Shown here: one piece after another, positions 53,029 through 63,879 of the stretch
Layout: every line of letters begins with the position of its first letter
How positions within the stretch are numbered: position 1 is the stretch's first letter
Source: Phymatolithon calcareum
Taxonomy: Eukaryota > Rhodophyta > Florideophyceae > Hapalidiales
Direction: 5' to 3'
Length of the DNA stretch: 64,000 nt
Assembly (NCBI GenBank): GCA_977006965.1
Contig: OZ345352.1
Coordinates: 3,410,001-3,474,000 of the forward strand
The notes under the pieces: model-generated
What the model was told of the DNA's origin: nothing
The model's database searches: none
Seen by the model: only the letters and a program-made list of their open reading frames with translations
Program-made: the position numbers and the translations under genes

Positions 53029-55289
53029 CAGAGCTGTTCTGGACATATTCAACATTTAGGGGGCGTAGAATCAGCAACACCACCAGTCGCCATGTTGCTG
53101 GCCGGATATGCATGTTTCATCAATGGCAACTCGGTTGTTTGGGGTTGAATGGAGAGATTACATGATCGCTAAGCGACAGTTCATTGTTCTCGTCGATTAA
53201 TGATTCTTGGTGGTTGTTGATCGATGCCCCTCACCTTCTGAGCTTTGTCGAAGAGCCTAAGTACTGAACAGAGACAACGCGCAGGACTAAAGATGGCCTA
53301 CCATGCGTAGGTAAGCGACACCCAAATTGGGAGGTCAGATAGCTTACTGAGCCAACACGGCGAAGGTAAGCCAAAGAGAATGCATACATAACTGGCTGGT
53401 AAATCGTGCGACGACGAGGACCGAGAAAAGACAGTAACAATAACAAGACGGGAAATCGAAGCTTGAACACGAATAGTCCGCGTATGAGGAGCACGTCCTT
53501 AGACACTTAAGAAACGCACCGATATTGAAGAGGCGATCAGGAAGAGGTAGGTATTCGTTCAGGGTTCGCTCCTGGGCTTTCATCTTATGCCCGCGGAAAG
53601 TCTCGAGTTCATCTCACTTCAGTAGATCTTGTGGCGATGAAGAAGGGAATTAAGCAGCACAGAAAACATAATTGGAGCGTTAGTTTAGAATTGGACCAAG
53701 AAGGAAAGCAAATGTCCGCATGCGAGGAGCTATGTCAGCTCGGGTACAGCTCTTCATTGTAGTGCCAACAAGGCTGAACATAGGAATTTTCGATTGAGGT
53801 TCCACGGAGATTGCACGGCAAGCAATACGCATGAGGTCCAGGCTCTGTGAATCGATGTCAACGGATCTTCGACAAACTGATGAACCATGAGTTTTACAAG
53901 GGGTTTCTATGATACTCCGGAGTGTATCCATTTTGGATACTCGCGAACTTCTTCCGCAAGTGTTGTGGACACACCACAACTCGGCGAAGTCCGTGCGCCA
54001 TCGTCAAAACGAAATTCAATTCTTTCTTGTGAGAGGATTCGATCTGGCGACCTACGCTCAGAGATGTGCACAGGACTATTAAAATTTCCATCTCCTTTGC
54101 AACTGACTTGTAGATTCAGGCGCGCCACAAACAATTGATTTGTAATAACGTGGATTTGAGAAGGTACGTTGCGTCCTAACCTGAGCAACGTCGGTAGCTT
54201 ACTGTTGTACATGATCTAGTACCACAAATCTTCAAAATGTTCTTCAGAAATGGGTAAAACCGCGTCTATAGTGTTCGTAACCTTCGTTTTCTGCCTCTGT
54301 TTTCCAACAGCCAAAAATTGGTTCTATGAATGACTTGACACACTGTAACAGCACTTGGCGTAGCAGCCGATGCCCGTCCCTTCGAATAATAATACACCTT
54401 CTACAGTTCCAATGGTGACATGCAGTGCGTATTAGGACATTGGACGATGTTTCTATGGCCTCTTCAACAATCGCTTTCAGGCTAGCCTTGATATCATCTG
54501 ATTGACGTTGAATTCAGCTTGCGCCGGGCGGCATCACTCAGTTTCAAGCACTCACAGCCGTAGATAAGGATGGATACCTTCAAAGAACCATACAGGCGGA
54601 GATGGAGACCAGTGGAGAGTTTCCATCGGGCAGTACCCGTCTTGGGAGACCATGGGATCGCCTCATGGTGATGGCCGTATACAAATTTCTATCTCATATA
54701 CGTACCCAACGTACCTATAGAGTAATACGTTTGCCGAGTTTTTTCTACTTCACCATTCTTGTCTACCCACTTACAGTTTTTTCAATAATGTACCAACTGT
54801 CGGGCAATATTGAGTCTTCCTCTCCGTTACAACACTTAGCGATGAGCAGGGGCGGTGGATTGACAGGGAGCTCCTATTTCTGACATACCGTTTAATGCTA
54901 AGTTTCATTATGCGTAGGACGCACTATTCCTGCTCGCTCCTTTGTGCAAATAACAAGAACCTGATAATAATGGATACCGTCATAAATCTGGAAAAGGCTA
55001 AAAGGCCATAGGATTTATTCTTGAGTACTTTTGAAGCCCATTTAAGTATATAGTGTATATAAGTTTCCGGGTTGCGCTTTCCCAGGGCTATGACTGTAAT
55101 AGTTTCCAAGGCCTCAGCCTACAGGATCTGCAGGTCAGTCGGTGGGGCGATCCACACTCGATCTCAAGTCATTAATGGATATTCTAACAAGTTCTTGGAT
55201 GACATTAATTAGTATTGTGAACTCTTCAGGGACGACATAGATACACGGAGCGCTCAAGCTAACACGACCTGCACAAAAAGGCAACAAAA
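53029..55289. other. No supported gene
   Basis: The minus strand of 53.2-54.2 kb gives collinear protein-like fragments in different frames (RNVPSQIHVITNQLFVARLN near 54170; a hydrophobic LRFPVLLLLLSFLG near 53450). They may be one decayed secreted or membrane protein gene; no family recognised. Confidence 0.3.
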
Positions 55290-56340
55290 GTCAAATCCAA
55301 TCCGGAATCCCCTCTGCAGATGACGTCAAGGTATCCGCCACGACAGCGGAGGGGCTCCAAAGGATCCTCGACCTTGCATCGGAATAGGCGTAGAGTAACA
55401 GAATGACGTGGAACACGACAAAAAGCGCGGTACTCCGGACCAAGGCGTGCATTGAGGCGAGTTTTCGATTATCAAGGCGTGTCCTTAAGAAACGAAGGAA
55501 AGTGAAATATTCGGGAATAAAATTTACCGCGGACAGGATCACAGACTCAAACTTGTCGAAAGAATCAAGAAGTCAAGAAATATCCTCGGAACTCTTAGAA
55601 GACTCGAGGGCTTCACGAACGGAATCCATCTGGCGAGATCGATAAGGCACTACAAATTATTAGAACAGTCTAGATGGGAATACGCATTGCATCTGACACT
55701 ATGGTCTTCCAAAGCGGAGTTCGAGGCCGAGAAGATCGTATCAATGTTCTTCGGACAAACACTAAAGAAGGTCGAAAAGAGAAGTCTGATCAGAAGCAGG
55801 GCGATGTACCGCATCTTACAACTCAGGGTTAGACGGGACATCCTTGCGAGAATGTTCTTGCGAAGACTCATGAGCAAACGTGCAAACGCTGCATCAAGAC
55901 CAGCTTCTGAGCGTAGCGGTAAGGAGTTTCGTAGCGTGGAGTTGGATTTCGCTCAAGCTAAACTAATCAGCATTCGATTATTGCCGAAAATGAGTCATCG
56001 GAAAACACAAACATCAAGCAGTACACAAGACGGAAGGTCTTAGAAGCTGCTGCGAAAGCTGAAAAAGGCAAAAAGCGGCCTATACCCCATGTCGAAACAG
56101 CACTGCCGCCGCACCTGTGCTTCAAGTCGAGAAGATACGGAGCTCTAGCCATTAAGTGGGCATTTGGTACGTTTCCGCCTATGAGCGCCTCAAAGCTCAT
56201 GGAACTGACAGGAGAAACTAATACAAGATGTAAAGCTCAGGTTATCGAACGATTACCTATCGTTAGAGGAAAGTTCCTTAACGAGGAAAGCGCTCGATGA
56301 AGTTCTGGTTATGTTTCAAGCAGTCAAGACCAAGCTAACT
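55290..56340 (+). mobile_element. LINE relic: RT end and C-terminal domain
   Basis: SADDVKVSATTAEGLQRILD near 55320 corresponds to the RT motif FADDVILLAKSPSALQGLLD at 58718. MTWNTTKSA near 55404 matches MTWNTKQGKS. MHLTLWSSKAEFEAEKIVSM at 55690 matches MHLTPWTEDVQNAVKEVEAP. The order is preserved over about 1 kb, with several stops and frameshifts. It is divergent from family B. Confidence 0.75.
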
Positions 56341-56399
56341 TGAATCATTCTTGCTCAACAATCGCACCCTGAGTCACGGTATGCTGACGTCGCGTGACA

Positions 56400-56590
56400 C
56401 AGTACAGTGTAGTATTTTTCCCCCTCGTGGCCCACTTAAGGACCAGAGGTAGGTTTTGGTACCCTACCATACTGGGTCGCAACTTCCAGCCGCATTTCAT
56501 CTAGACGCAAGTCTGGAAATTGCAAAGTTGCCCCACGCGTCTACTGATGCGTTAGTAACTTTAAAAATCTTCATTTTTTCTTCTTCTTAG
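56400..56590 (+). mobile_element. (CTT)n-tailed retroposon, family A, older copy
   Basis: TTTTTCCCCCTCGTGGCCCA, CCAGAGGTAGGTTTTGG and ACTGATGCGTTAGTAAC align with the 49 kb copy; it ends in a short CTT tail. No clear duplication. Confidence 0.65.
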
Positions 56591-56695
56591 TAGTGCCCAC
56601 TGCACAGTACTCATGCAACACGAGAACCTCTTGTCTCAAACGAAGGCGCAACTGTACTTCGCTTCCGACAGATAGATGTGCTAACGGGAACGAAG

Positions 56696-56731
56696 CATAC
56701 CTTGGGGATAATATATTATCCCCAAGGTATG
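56696..56731. repeat. 36-bp perfect palindrome
   Basis: Two 18-base arms without loop (CATACCTTGGGGATAATA and its exact reverse complement), centred at 56713/56714. Confidence 0.9.
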
Positions 56732-56959
56732 TTTGTTACCTGAGGTGAGTTTGGACTGTGGTTCTTTAGGTTGTAGGGACCAAGCCCGTTCGCCTTTTTG
56801 AATCTGTAGCACGCCGAACAAACATCCCGTTCGCTATTCTCGCATAACGATATTGCGAGTTAAGAGCTTTCTTTGCCACACAATACCCGTAGCGTCTTGG
56901 TATCGTCTGCGCACTGTTTGTCAAACGTTCAAGATTATTAACGTTAGCAAGACAGTGTC

Positions 56960-57122
56960 TGTTAGGTAATCAGCTTGATTATTATCAGCTGACACTCCGA
57001 GTGTGAGACCATGCGTGTCATCACAGTTAGCTTCATTTATCTAGGGGTATATAAGTAGCTCAAGCACACAACTTCAGTAAATGAAGGCACCGATTTCTGC
57101 ACATTGATCAATACACAAAACA
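56960..57122 (+). mobile_element. Candidate 5' LTR
   Basis: The segment starts TGTTAGG and ends CAAAACA (TGTT...AACA termini). It contains GGTATATAAG near 57047 as a TATA box and is followed after two bases by TGGTCAACCAACCC (57125), a plausible primer-binding site. No matching 3' LTR was found in the window, so the boundaries are inferred. Confidence 0.4.
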
Positions 57123-57175
57123 TTTGGTCAACCAACCCAATTCATTCTTGAGTTTTGCATTCGATTCTCGCCAAG

Positions 57176-58201
57176 ATGTCTCATCCACCGTATGGAGCGC
57201 CTTCTCCATCTGGATCGCAATTCTCCGGCGTGACCACCCGGACTCAAAACTCCGTCCCGACAAGTTTGAATTACCCAACCTTAAGCAAGAGCGACTCCGA
57301 GAGTGTTCGTCGATTTCTTCGCAAGTACCATCAGTACGTAACTGAAGTCGAAGCCAGACACAGCCAGATAGCTCCTGCCGAGTCAACCGAACCGGCACGT
57401 CCAGTCGCCCTTAAATTCTGTGTCGATTCCGAATGGATTCTCTCAGTCATCTCTATGGCTATTATCAAGGACGCCGCCGGGCATAAAATCGCTTCCTACG
57501 AAGCCCTCGTTGAGAGCTATCTACGAAACTTTCTGGAGAAAAAGGCCGAGGCTAATAAGGAGACCGTAACTCTTTCAACCCTCGATGCCGTGGTTAGCAA
57601 GTCGCTTCGCATTGACATTTCTGATCGCAGCGCCACATCCAGAATGGAATCGCTTTTCGTTTCGTACAACACTTTACTCAGGCAGCATGGCCTCCTGTGG
57701 ATTTTGGATGATGCGCAGAGAGTTGCAGTCAAACAAGTTTTGTCTCAGATTCGTCCCATCTCACTCCAATACCGACTTCAAGATGACCTTGACCTCAGCC
57801 ACTATCCCTTGCGAAAGGACTTCCAGGAATTCTTCAAACATGCAACCAAGCTGGCTGAAGCATTCCAATTGGTTGATGACGGCACTCGTAGTCGTCGGAA
57901 CGGTAGCGACGGAGTTAGTGTTGGAAATGATGGCAATAACGGAGGACGTATTCGAAATGCCAGCGGTGGAAACGGTCGATCCAAGATTCGTGGAACTGGA
58001 GCAGAAACTCGAACTTCGACCACGGCGACCACACGGTCTCTGAAAAAGATTACCCCACCGTGTCCACATCCTGAATGTCAGGTGCGCCTTCCAGAAGAGG
58101 ACAGGCGGCATTACATTATTCATGAAATCACAATCCTGATATTACTGTTTAAGGTATTGTGCCGACAACACAAGCAGCATGTGCGAAAGAGACAAGAATG
58201 A
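57176..58201 (+). CDS. LTR-retrotransposon gag-like protein
   Basis: From ATG 57176 (the longer frame opens only at TTG) 341 residues are encoded. The N-terminus is Pro/Ser-rich. Residues about 40-220 are helical (SESVRRFLRKYHQYVTEVEA; HGLLWILDDAQRVAVKQVLS), resembling the capsid-like core of Ty1/copia-type Gag. A Gly/Asn/Arg-rich linker follows, then CPHPEC...H...H near residue 300, a possible zinc finger. The placement directly after a candidate LTR and primer site supports Gag. No protease, integrase, RT or RNase H follows before 58507, so the element is truncated or gag-only. It could also be a captured host gene. Confidence 0.5.
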   Translation: MSHPPYGAPSPSGSQFSGVTTRTQNSVPTSLNYPTLSKSDSESVRRFLRKYHQYVTEVEARHSQIAPAESTEPARPVALKFCVDSEWILSVISMAIIKDAAGHKIASYEALVESYLRNFLEKKAEANKETVTLSTLDAVVSKSLRIDISDRSATSRMESLFVSYNTLLRQHGLLWILDDAQRVAVKQVLSQIRPISLQYRLQDDLDLSHYPLRKDFQEFFKHATKLAEAFQLVDDGTRSRRNGSDGVSVGNDGNNGGRIRNASGGNGRSKIRGTGAETRTSTTATTRSLKKITPPCPHPECQVRLPEEDRRHYIIHEITILILLFKVLCRQHKQHVRKRQE

Positions 58202-58506
58202 TTTTACGCCATTTTTGAGGTATTTGACGTTAGCTTGTTGGTAGGATTCACGCTTGTATCCTAAAATCGTTCAACGCTTAGAATGCAACAGTTGACGCAC
58301 GGATACATAAATTTGAAGAACCTGATCTCTTCAAGGCCAAGTAATATTCGGAGGACTTCGACAGCTTTCGCATCGCATAGTTGCTGAGTAAGAGACTGTT
58401 CAGTATCAGAGAATTTTTCAATCGCTTACGAGTTAGTCTTTAATACTCATAGCCTGGAGAACCTTAACTTGAACATCCACTGATCCGAATCACAGCAGAG
58501 TGACGT

Positions 58507-59924
58507 AGCACCAAAGCTATGCGCTATGACAGAAGCATTCTTGACTCCGTCCTGGGTGTCAACCATCGGAGATACTGATAAGAACTGGATTCTAGTGGAC
58601 AGAGGAGTACCACAGGGGTCCCCTTTCAGTCCAAGTCTATACAACATCTTCATGGATGAGTTTGCGGAACGCAAGGGAGAAGTGCCCAGAGATTGGGCCG
58701 ACGTTCCCTCAATCCTCTTCGCAGACGACGTAATTCTCCTAGCGAAATCACCTTCCGCTCTGCAGGGATTGCTAGACAAAGCCACTCAATGGGCCCAAGA
58801 ACGCGGGATGACATGGAACACGAAACAAGGAAAAAGCGAGATATTTGAATCGGATGAGACAGCGGGCGTGACATTCCAGCTGGCTACTAAGGCCCTCGCT
58901 CATGTCCCGGAAGTCACCTACCTCGGAGTATCCCTAGGACCGGAGGGGGTTACAGATACACTGATGTTGCAGCGCCTCAAGAAGGGAATTGGCATACATA
59001 AATGCATCCAAGTATACAAGGCATTAATCCAACCACGCTGGGAGTACGCTATGCACTTAACACCGTGGACAGAAAATGTCCAGAGCGCGGTCAAGGAAGT
59101 TGAACAAACGTTTTTCAAACAAGTCTTCGGGCTACTGGCACGAGGAAAGACGGATAGACTTCGCCTAATATGTCGAATCCAAGCTGCTTCCCATCGACGG
59201 GAAATACTAGCTTTCAAGATGCTGAGAAGGACCATAGCGAAGAAAGAAAAGTTTCTGGTGCAAATACCAGAGAGAAGAAATCCAGAAGAGCTTCAAGCCA
59301 CAAGTAACGACATCACAGCGATGGAAACCAGAGAAACGTTTGATGAAGCGATGAAGCACATAATAGCGAACCAATCTGTGGAAGAACTCTGATCAGCATT
59401 CCTGACAAAGGAAGAAGAGAGCATTGAATCAATGAGAAAGAGGAAAATTCCGTACGACAAGACAAGAGAACTCCCCCCTATACTCAAATTTACACAACTG
59501 AAACACAGGCAACTGGCGGTTCAGTACGCCTTTGGAAGATTTCCCCAAGTGTCTACCACACTGATGGCAGATAGATTCGGAAACAAAGTCAGACAGCACA
59601 TGGAGACCCTGGATCGCAACTTGTCAGCCTATGAACTCAAGGAAGACGACAGAGCGGCATCTGAGAAGGCATTAGATGACCTTTTGCTCTTCAACAAAAG
59701 CATCATCGAGAGTATGCATAATGAAGAAGACCTGTACTGAAAGAAGAAGCGACGCCTCGAAACTGCTACGAAGAGCAATCAAAACAACCGAACACATGCT
59801 AGGCTCTCAGATAGAATGCCATACATAAGAGTAGAGCCGCCCTAGCGAGGGCAGCACCTGAGGAAGCCCTGCCCGTATATTCGTAAGACTGCGGGGCTTT
59901 AAAAAAATTGCAATAAAAAAAGAA
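58507..59924 (+). mobile_element. Young 5'-truncated LINE with RT catalytic core and 13-bp TSD
   Basis: The frame reads from RT block 3-4 (WILVDRGVPQGSPFSPSLYN) through the catalytic FADDV at 58718-58732, the thumb and the C-terminal domain to TGA at 59738-59740. A single in-frame TGA (59390-59392) interrupts it where the relative at 25.2 kb has CGA. The 3' untranslated region ends GCAATAAAAAAAG. AGCAGAGTGACGT flanks it at 58494-58506 and 59925-59937. It lacks the endonuclease and is immobile. It sits about 190 bases upstream of the gene at 60117. Confidence 0.93.
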
Positions 59925-59931
59925 AGCAGAG

Positions 59932-59939
59932 TGACGTCA
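59932..59939. promoter_or_regulatory. CRE-like TGACGTCA palindrome upstream of zinc-knuckle gene
   Basis: TGACGTCA is the consensus bZIP (CREB/ATF) site, 178 bases before the ATG at 60117. Six of its eight bases lie inside the right-hand target-site duplication of the LINE, so the insertion cut at the site and left a half copy (TGACGTAG) at 58501-58508. Confidence 0.4.
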
Positions 59940-60116
59940 GATCTAAATGTGATCTGATCATAGCTTACAGAAGCGTAGCTCCAGCTCAGTGGATGATGCG
60001 CGGATTACCTCCGTGGTCCACTCTCCACGGCCGTGTTCCCCGTCTCGTCGACCGACGCATTGCCATCTAAAGTCTCGGTTCCGCCATCGCCTATTGTCCT
60101 TCTTTTCAGCGAAAAC

Positions 60117-61214
60117 ATGGAATGGAACTCCTCACTCTCACCGGCTCTCAGAAGCATGCTGCCCGATGCCATCGTTGCCGACGCCGCTCTGCGCGCCGTC
60201 AGTGCAACCTACGAGTACAAACTCCTCGAGTGCAGCGAAGTGAGCGCGCAAAACGCCGAATCAAACGATCCTTCACTTCTCTCCTTCTTCACCACCTTTC
60301 TAGTGCGTCCCTCCCACTCAACCTTCACCGACACAACTCGTCCCTCGCTCCTGCCTCGCACATTTGTGACTGACATGCACAACCGCAACTTTGCCCGCTT
60401 CGTCCCTGCCGTCCGCCGCAATCCAGTGATCCGTTTCCAGGGCGAAGTACCGCACACGATCCTCGAGGAGCGTTTCAAATGCGCCTTCTCAGCCCGCCAC
60501 GCCCCCAAATGTGGCTCCACCATGCACGTCAAGCACTGGGCCGCCGCCGAAAACCAGCCGCTGAGCAATCGAAAGAGCGTAACTTGCGGAACGTGCTATA
60601 AAGTCGGGCACCAGCGTACCATGTGCGTGGAACGTCCGGGAAATCTGCGCGTCACACTCGTCTGGAAGCACCCACATCGCGTCTGCGATTACACCACGCT
60701 CGCACAGTCGCCCATTTCCCCTGCTATGATGGCCGACATTCGCGCTGCGTGTAGCGCGCGCGGAGAGTATGACGTCAAGGTCGCGCCACCGCTTTCCGTT
60801 TCGGACGCCAACCCGGGCAACACCGCGGCGCAGGATGAGGAGGTCGGCTCGCGGATTGCAGCGCTGGAGAGAAAATTGCGCGACGCTGAGGCAGAGGTGC
60901 GTCTGCTGCGCGACGAGGTGCGCGCGCAGCACAGGGAGACTCGCGAGGAGATTCGAGGTGGATTTGCAGCGTTGCGTGCGAGATGCGAGGCTATGCCGCC
61001 GCCGAAACGCGCGCGCTTGGCGGAGCAGGCCGAGGTGCAGTTTGTTGGGACCAGTGGCGCGGCGGGCGAGGAGGAAGGGGATGTTGCGCATGTGGAACAT
61101 GGGGTTATCGCGCGGGCGGACACAAGGCCGACGGGAGTGTTGCGGTCTACGCCGGCGAGTCAGGTGGTGCGTCCTGTGACGGTCAAGCAGGAACCTGCGC
61201 TGCAGCGATTTTAA
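60117..61214 (+). CDS. Zinc-knuckle, coiled-coil probable nuclear protein
   Basis: From ATG 60117 (AACATGG; upstream frame opens only at GTG) the product is 365 residues. Residues 157-170 are a zinc knuckle, CGTCYKVGHQRTMC (Cx2Cx4Hx4C). About 20-35 residues earlier C122, H128, C132, H137 and H140 form a possible second metal site. Residues about 243-290 are coiled coil (IAALERKLRDAEAEVRLLRD). PPPKRAR at 294-300 fits a nuclear localisation signal, and VKQEP at 356-360 fits a sumoylation site. This suggests a nucleic-acid-binding nuclear regulator that oligomerises. Zinc knuckles also occur in retroviral Gag, so a domesticated element is an alternative. The GC-rich codon use matches the host genes at 41-46 kb. 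Confidence 0.65.
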   Translation: MEWNSSLSPALRSMLPDAIVADAALRAVSATYEYKLLECSEVSAQNAESNDPSLLSFFTTFLVRPSHSTFTDTTRPSLLPRTFVTDMHNRNFARFVPAVRRNPVIRFQGEVPHTILEERFKCAFSARHAPKCGSTMHVKHWAAAENQPLSNRKSVTCGTCYKVGHQRTMCVERPGNLRVTLVWKHPHRVCDYTTLAQSPISPAMMADIRAACSARGEYDVKVAPPLSVSDANPGNTAAQDEEVGSRIAALERKLRDAEAEVRLLRDEVRAQHRETREEIRGGFAALRARCEAMPPPKRARLAEQAEVQFVGTSGAAGEEEGDVAHVEHGVIARADTRPTGVLRSTPASQVVRPVTVKQEPALQRF

Positions 61215-62103
61215 ATATCTAACTGGGAGCGGAAGATAGATTGTAAAGTCACTGTTTATTTTATATCTTCGTCAGTTTAGCACCTTGGTTCACAATTGGG
61301 AACCAGTTATGGTTTAGGGAGAATCTACTCATTAAATATCCCACGACCCGGAATGTCGCTAAACTCGCCCAAGGCGCTCCGGCGCAGAAAATACTGGGGA
61401 CGTCAATAACCCGCCCGTGTCCTTGCTCTGCGTTGTGTGTGTACCTGAAAGCAGCTGGCTTGGCCACATCCCTCGCCAACTACAGCTTCTGAGCATCAAA
61501 ACCGACGCCAGAATCACGGTTTGGTCTGCAGCTATACAAGCAGCTTTTGGACGAGCAGACTAAAAGAGAGACAGTTGAGCCAATCGAAATGCTGAAGAGC
61601 TGCAACCCTCTTAGTTGGGGCAAAAGAATGCGATATAATAAAACCGATTTGGTGGTAGAAAGCTACAGAAGCTGCCTTAGGGAACACGCCTTTGGCCACT
61701 CCTGATGAACGTGTACGCTATACATGGGAAACAAAAGCCTCGGGGTTTGGACGTTCCTCTCAGCTAAGCCTCACTAGCAACAACGATGAAATATCTACCC
61801 AGTACTGCTTCAGTCGAAGATAGACACCGCAATTGTGGTTCGAGCCTCATAGCAAGAATTATTTCTCAGTTTGTTTCTCACAACGCAATATTCATGTTTC
61901 ATGTACATTTTCGCAGGGCTCGTCGCGTGTTCCGCAAAAATGGATCCCCTTGCAAAACCACTCCTTTCCTGCTTACTTGCACTTATGTGAAGGCCCCGCA
62001 CTATGGGCGGAAAAGTTTGAGAACCTAAGAGCACAGTCGGAAGAGAATGCTGAGGCACTGCTTCTGTTTGACTGTGTATCTCTCAAACACCATTATGAAG
62101 TAG
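61215..62103. other. No gene seen
   Basis: Short frames only; 61.5-62.1 kb probably belongs to the decayed LINE whose C-terminus follows. Confidence 0.35.
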
Positions 62104-62212
62104 TATGAACTGGACTCCGGAGAAATGATAAGAACGGAAAAGGCATTAGACTCCATACTACCCTACAGCGTGACCATAATGGACAATATGGAAAACGACG
62201 CGTCTCTGTATT
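62104..62212 (+). mobile_element. LINE relic: ORF2 C-terminus
   Basis: YELDSGEMIRTEKALDSILP, then VTIMDNMENDASLYSG, matches YELEGEKRLETEKALDELLL and LIERMENEEGLY at 25.4 kb. Upstream parts are too decayed to trace with certainty. Confidence 0.6.
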
Positions 62213-62857
62213 CGGGACAAGGCGATATACTGGAATGAACAAGTTACGAAAAGCCCATCATGAAGTAATTCGTACTCTGCCTTCGACTACAATACAATTT
62301 TCGTACCGGCGTACGGAGTTCTGTAATGACCTAGAAAGTCTAAGAACATTTCAGAGCTCCGCAGTAAGCCATGCATCAAATGGTTTCGATTGCTGCATAT
62401 CGCACGTGCATTAAAACGTCGACGAAAGAGCTGCAATTGAAAATAATGAGATGGAGCGAAGGAAGAAAAGAAAGGACGATAGCCAACATTCAGGACGACA
62501 AATGCAATTGTTGTTTTTCGAAGAAGCAAGCACGATCCAGCGGTGACACCTCAAAACATCGTTGCGGCTGTGAAGAATCGCTGTACGAAAATGGGACCCG
62601 TGTGTGCTTCGCTACCCGAAGAAGCTACCGAGGTAAAGGGACAGACTTCAAGACAGGCGATCACCAATCGTCGGTGTGCTGCATTATCCACTATCTGAAT
62701 AGATCTTCCAATGTCTCTGTTTAAAAAGCATTGCAACGGTACGGCCGATAGCATCTCAGATACCGGAAACAAGAACTCTTTCAACCCGCGAAGTAGCAAG
62801 ACATTTGGTAATATCTTTGATATACCACACTTTGTATTTGTAAGGTTCTAAAAGCAG

Positions 62858-63610
62858 TCACCGCAACGTAGAGCGTATTGGTTTCGAATTCGATACTGAT
62901 ACTTTCACGAGGAGAATCAACACGAGGAATATCTTACGAAACTTTCGTCGATCGTTCGACCCGTTAAACTCGTTTGTGCCAGAATTGCACATGTCGCCTC
63001 TAATTATATCTCCGAGCTTTTTCTTCACTGAGCTCGCTGCATCGGCCCACTTCACCAATAAATCATTCGTTCCTGCGGTCCGTACGGTAGCACTCCTCTT
63101 GATGTCCCCCGTGGCGCTCCGAATTGAGTTATTTTCCTGTGCCAGGTTATTATTCTCTAGTCCGTCCTCGACAAACCTTCCCGTATCAGACTCGAGCTCA
63201 GAATCGCGTTCAGGTACCACGTCTTTCGCATTCTTCGGGCGCTCGTTGCCGTGAACTCGAATGCCGTCCATCGTATCAACGTTCAGTTGTGTGTGTTCTT
63301 CATCATGTGCACGATTCTCATTTGATTCGAACTCATGATTGCGTGCAGCGAGTTGTCCACCATTAACTAAAAGAGGGCTAGCGTTGGCCGAAGCGGGAAC
63401 GAGCAATTGTGAATTCTGGTTCTCGAGTCGGCGGTTCTCATCCAACAACAATTCGACTTTTTTCTCTAGGGAACGAAGTTTCTCAACAAGTGACAAGTTG
63501 AGGTTACGGAGCAAGAAAACCTGACTTTCAACGGCATCTTGCGTGAGTGAACATTGCCGTTCGTGATCGTCAAGCCATGAGGAAGTCTTTGTTGCGTCTG
63601 AAGCTTCCAT
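62858..63610 (-). CDS. Coiled-coil, possibly tail-anchored protein (hypothetical)
   Basis: From ATG 63610 (the longer frame opens only at TTG) the product is 250 residues. Residues 24-70 are a strong coiled coil (LSLVEKLRSLEKKVELLLDE). Residues 85-215 are hydrophilic, Asn/Glu/Asp-rich and probably disordered. Residues 226-240 (IFLVLILLVKVSVS) are hydrophobic next to a basic cluster (RRKFRK), which would suit a C-terminal membrane anchor. No family recognised; golgin-like or SNARE-like tethers have this general shape. Moderate confidence because the codon bias is weaker than in the neighbouring GC-rich genes. Confidence 0.5.
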   Translation of the reverse strand: MEASDATKTSSWLDDHERQCSLTQDAVESQVFLLRNLNLSLVEKLRSLEKKVELLLDENRRLENQNSQLLVPASANASPLLVNGGQLAARNHEFESNENRAHDEEHTQLNVDTMDGIRVHGNERPKNAKDVVPERDSELESDTGRFVEDGLENNNLAQENNSIRSATGDIKRSATVRTAGTNDLLVKWADAASSVKKKLGDIIRGDMCNSGTNEFNGSNDRRKFRKIFLVLILLVKVSVSNSKPIRSTLR

Positions 63611-63879
63611 CAATCCACTCGCTCTGAGAAAAGAGTCCCGGTTGAGTGAAGGTCTACACGGTGAAATAACGCGGACGAAGAGGAGGCGGAAAGAAGATGG
63701 TGGTGACAGTGGCAAAAAGATGTGAATAAGGGAGGTCGCTGGTGTTATGTATGACGTTACACGGGCTGCCGGGCAAATCGAATCTGTACTCTGTGAAAAT
63801 TGATTTTGGAGCCCAGTATGAAGTGCTTTTTCGTCTCCGGAATAGAAGGGGGAGCAAGGGTCTGGCCTATGACGTCCAC

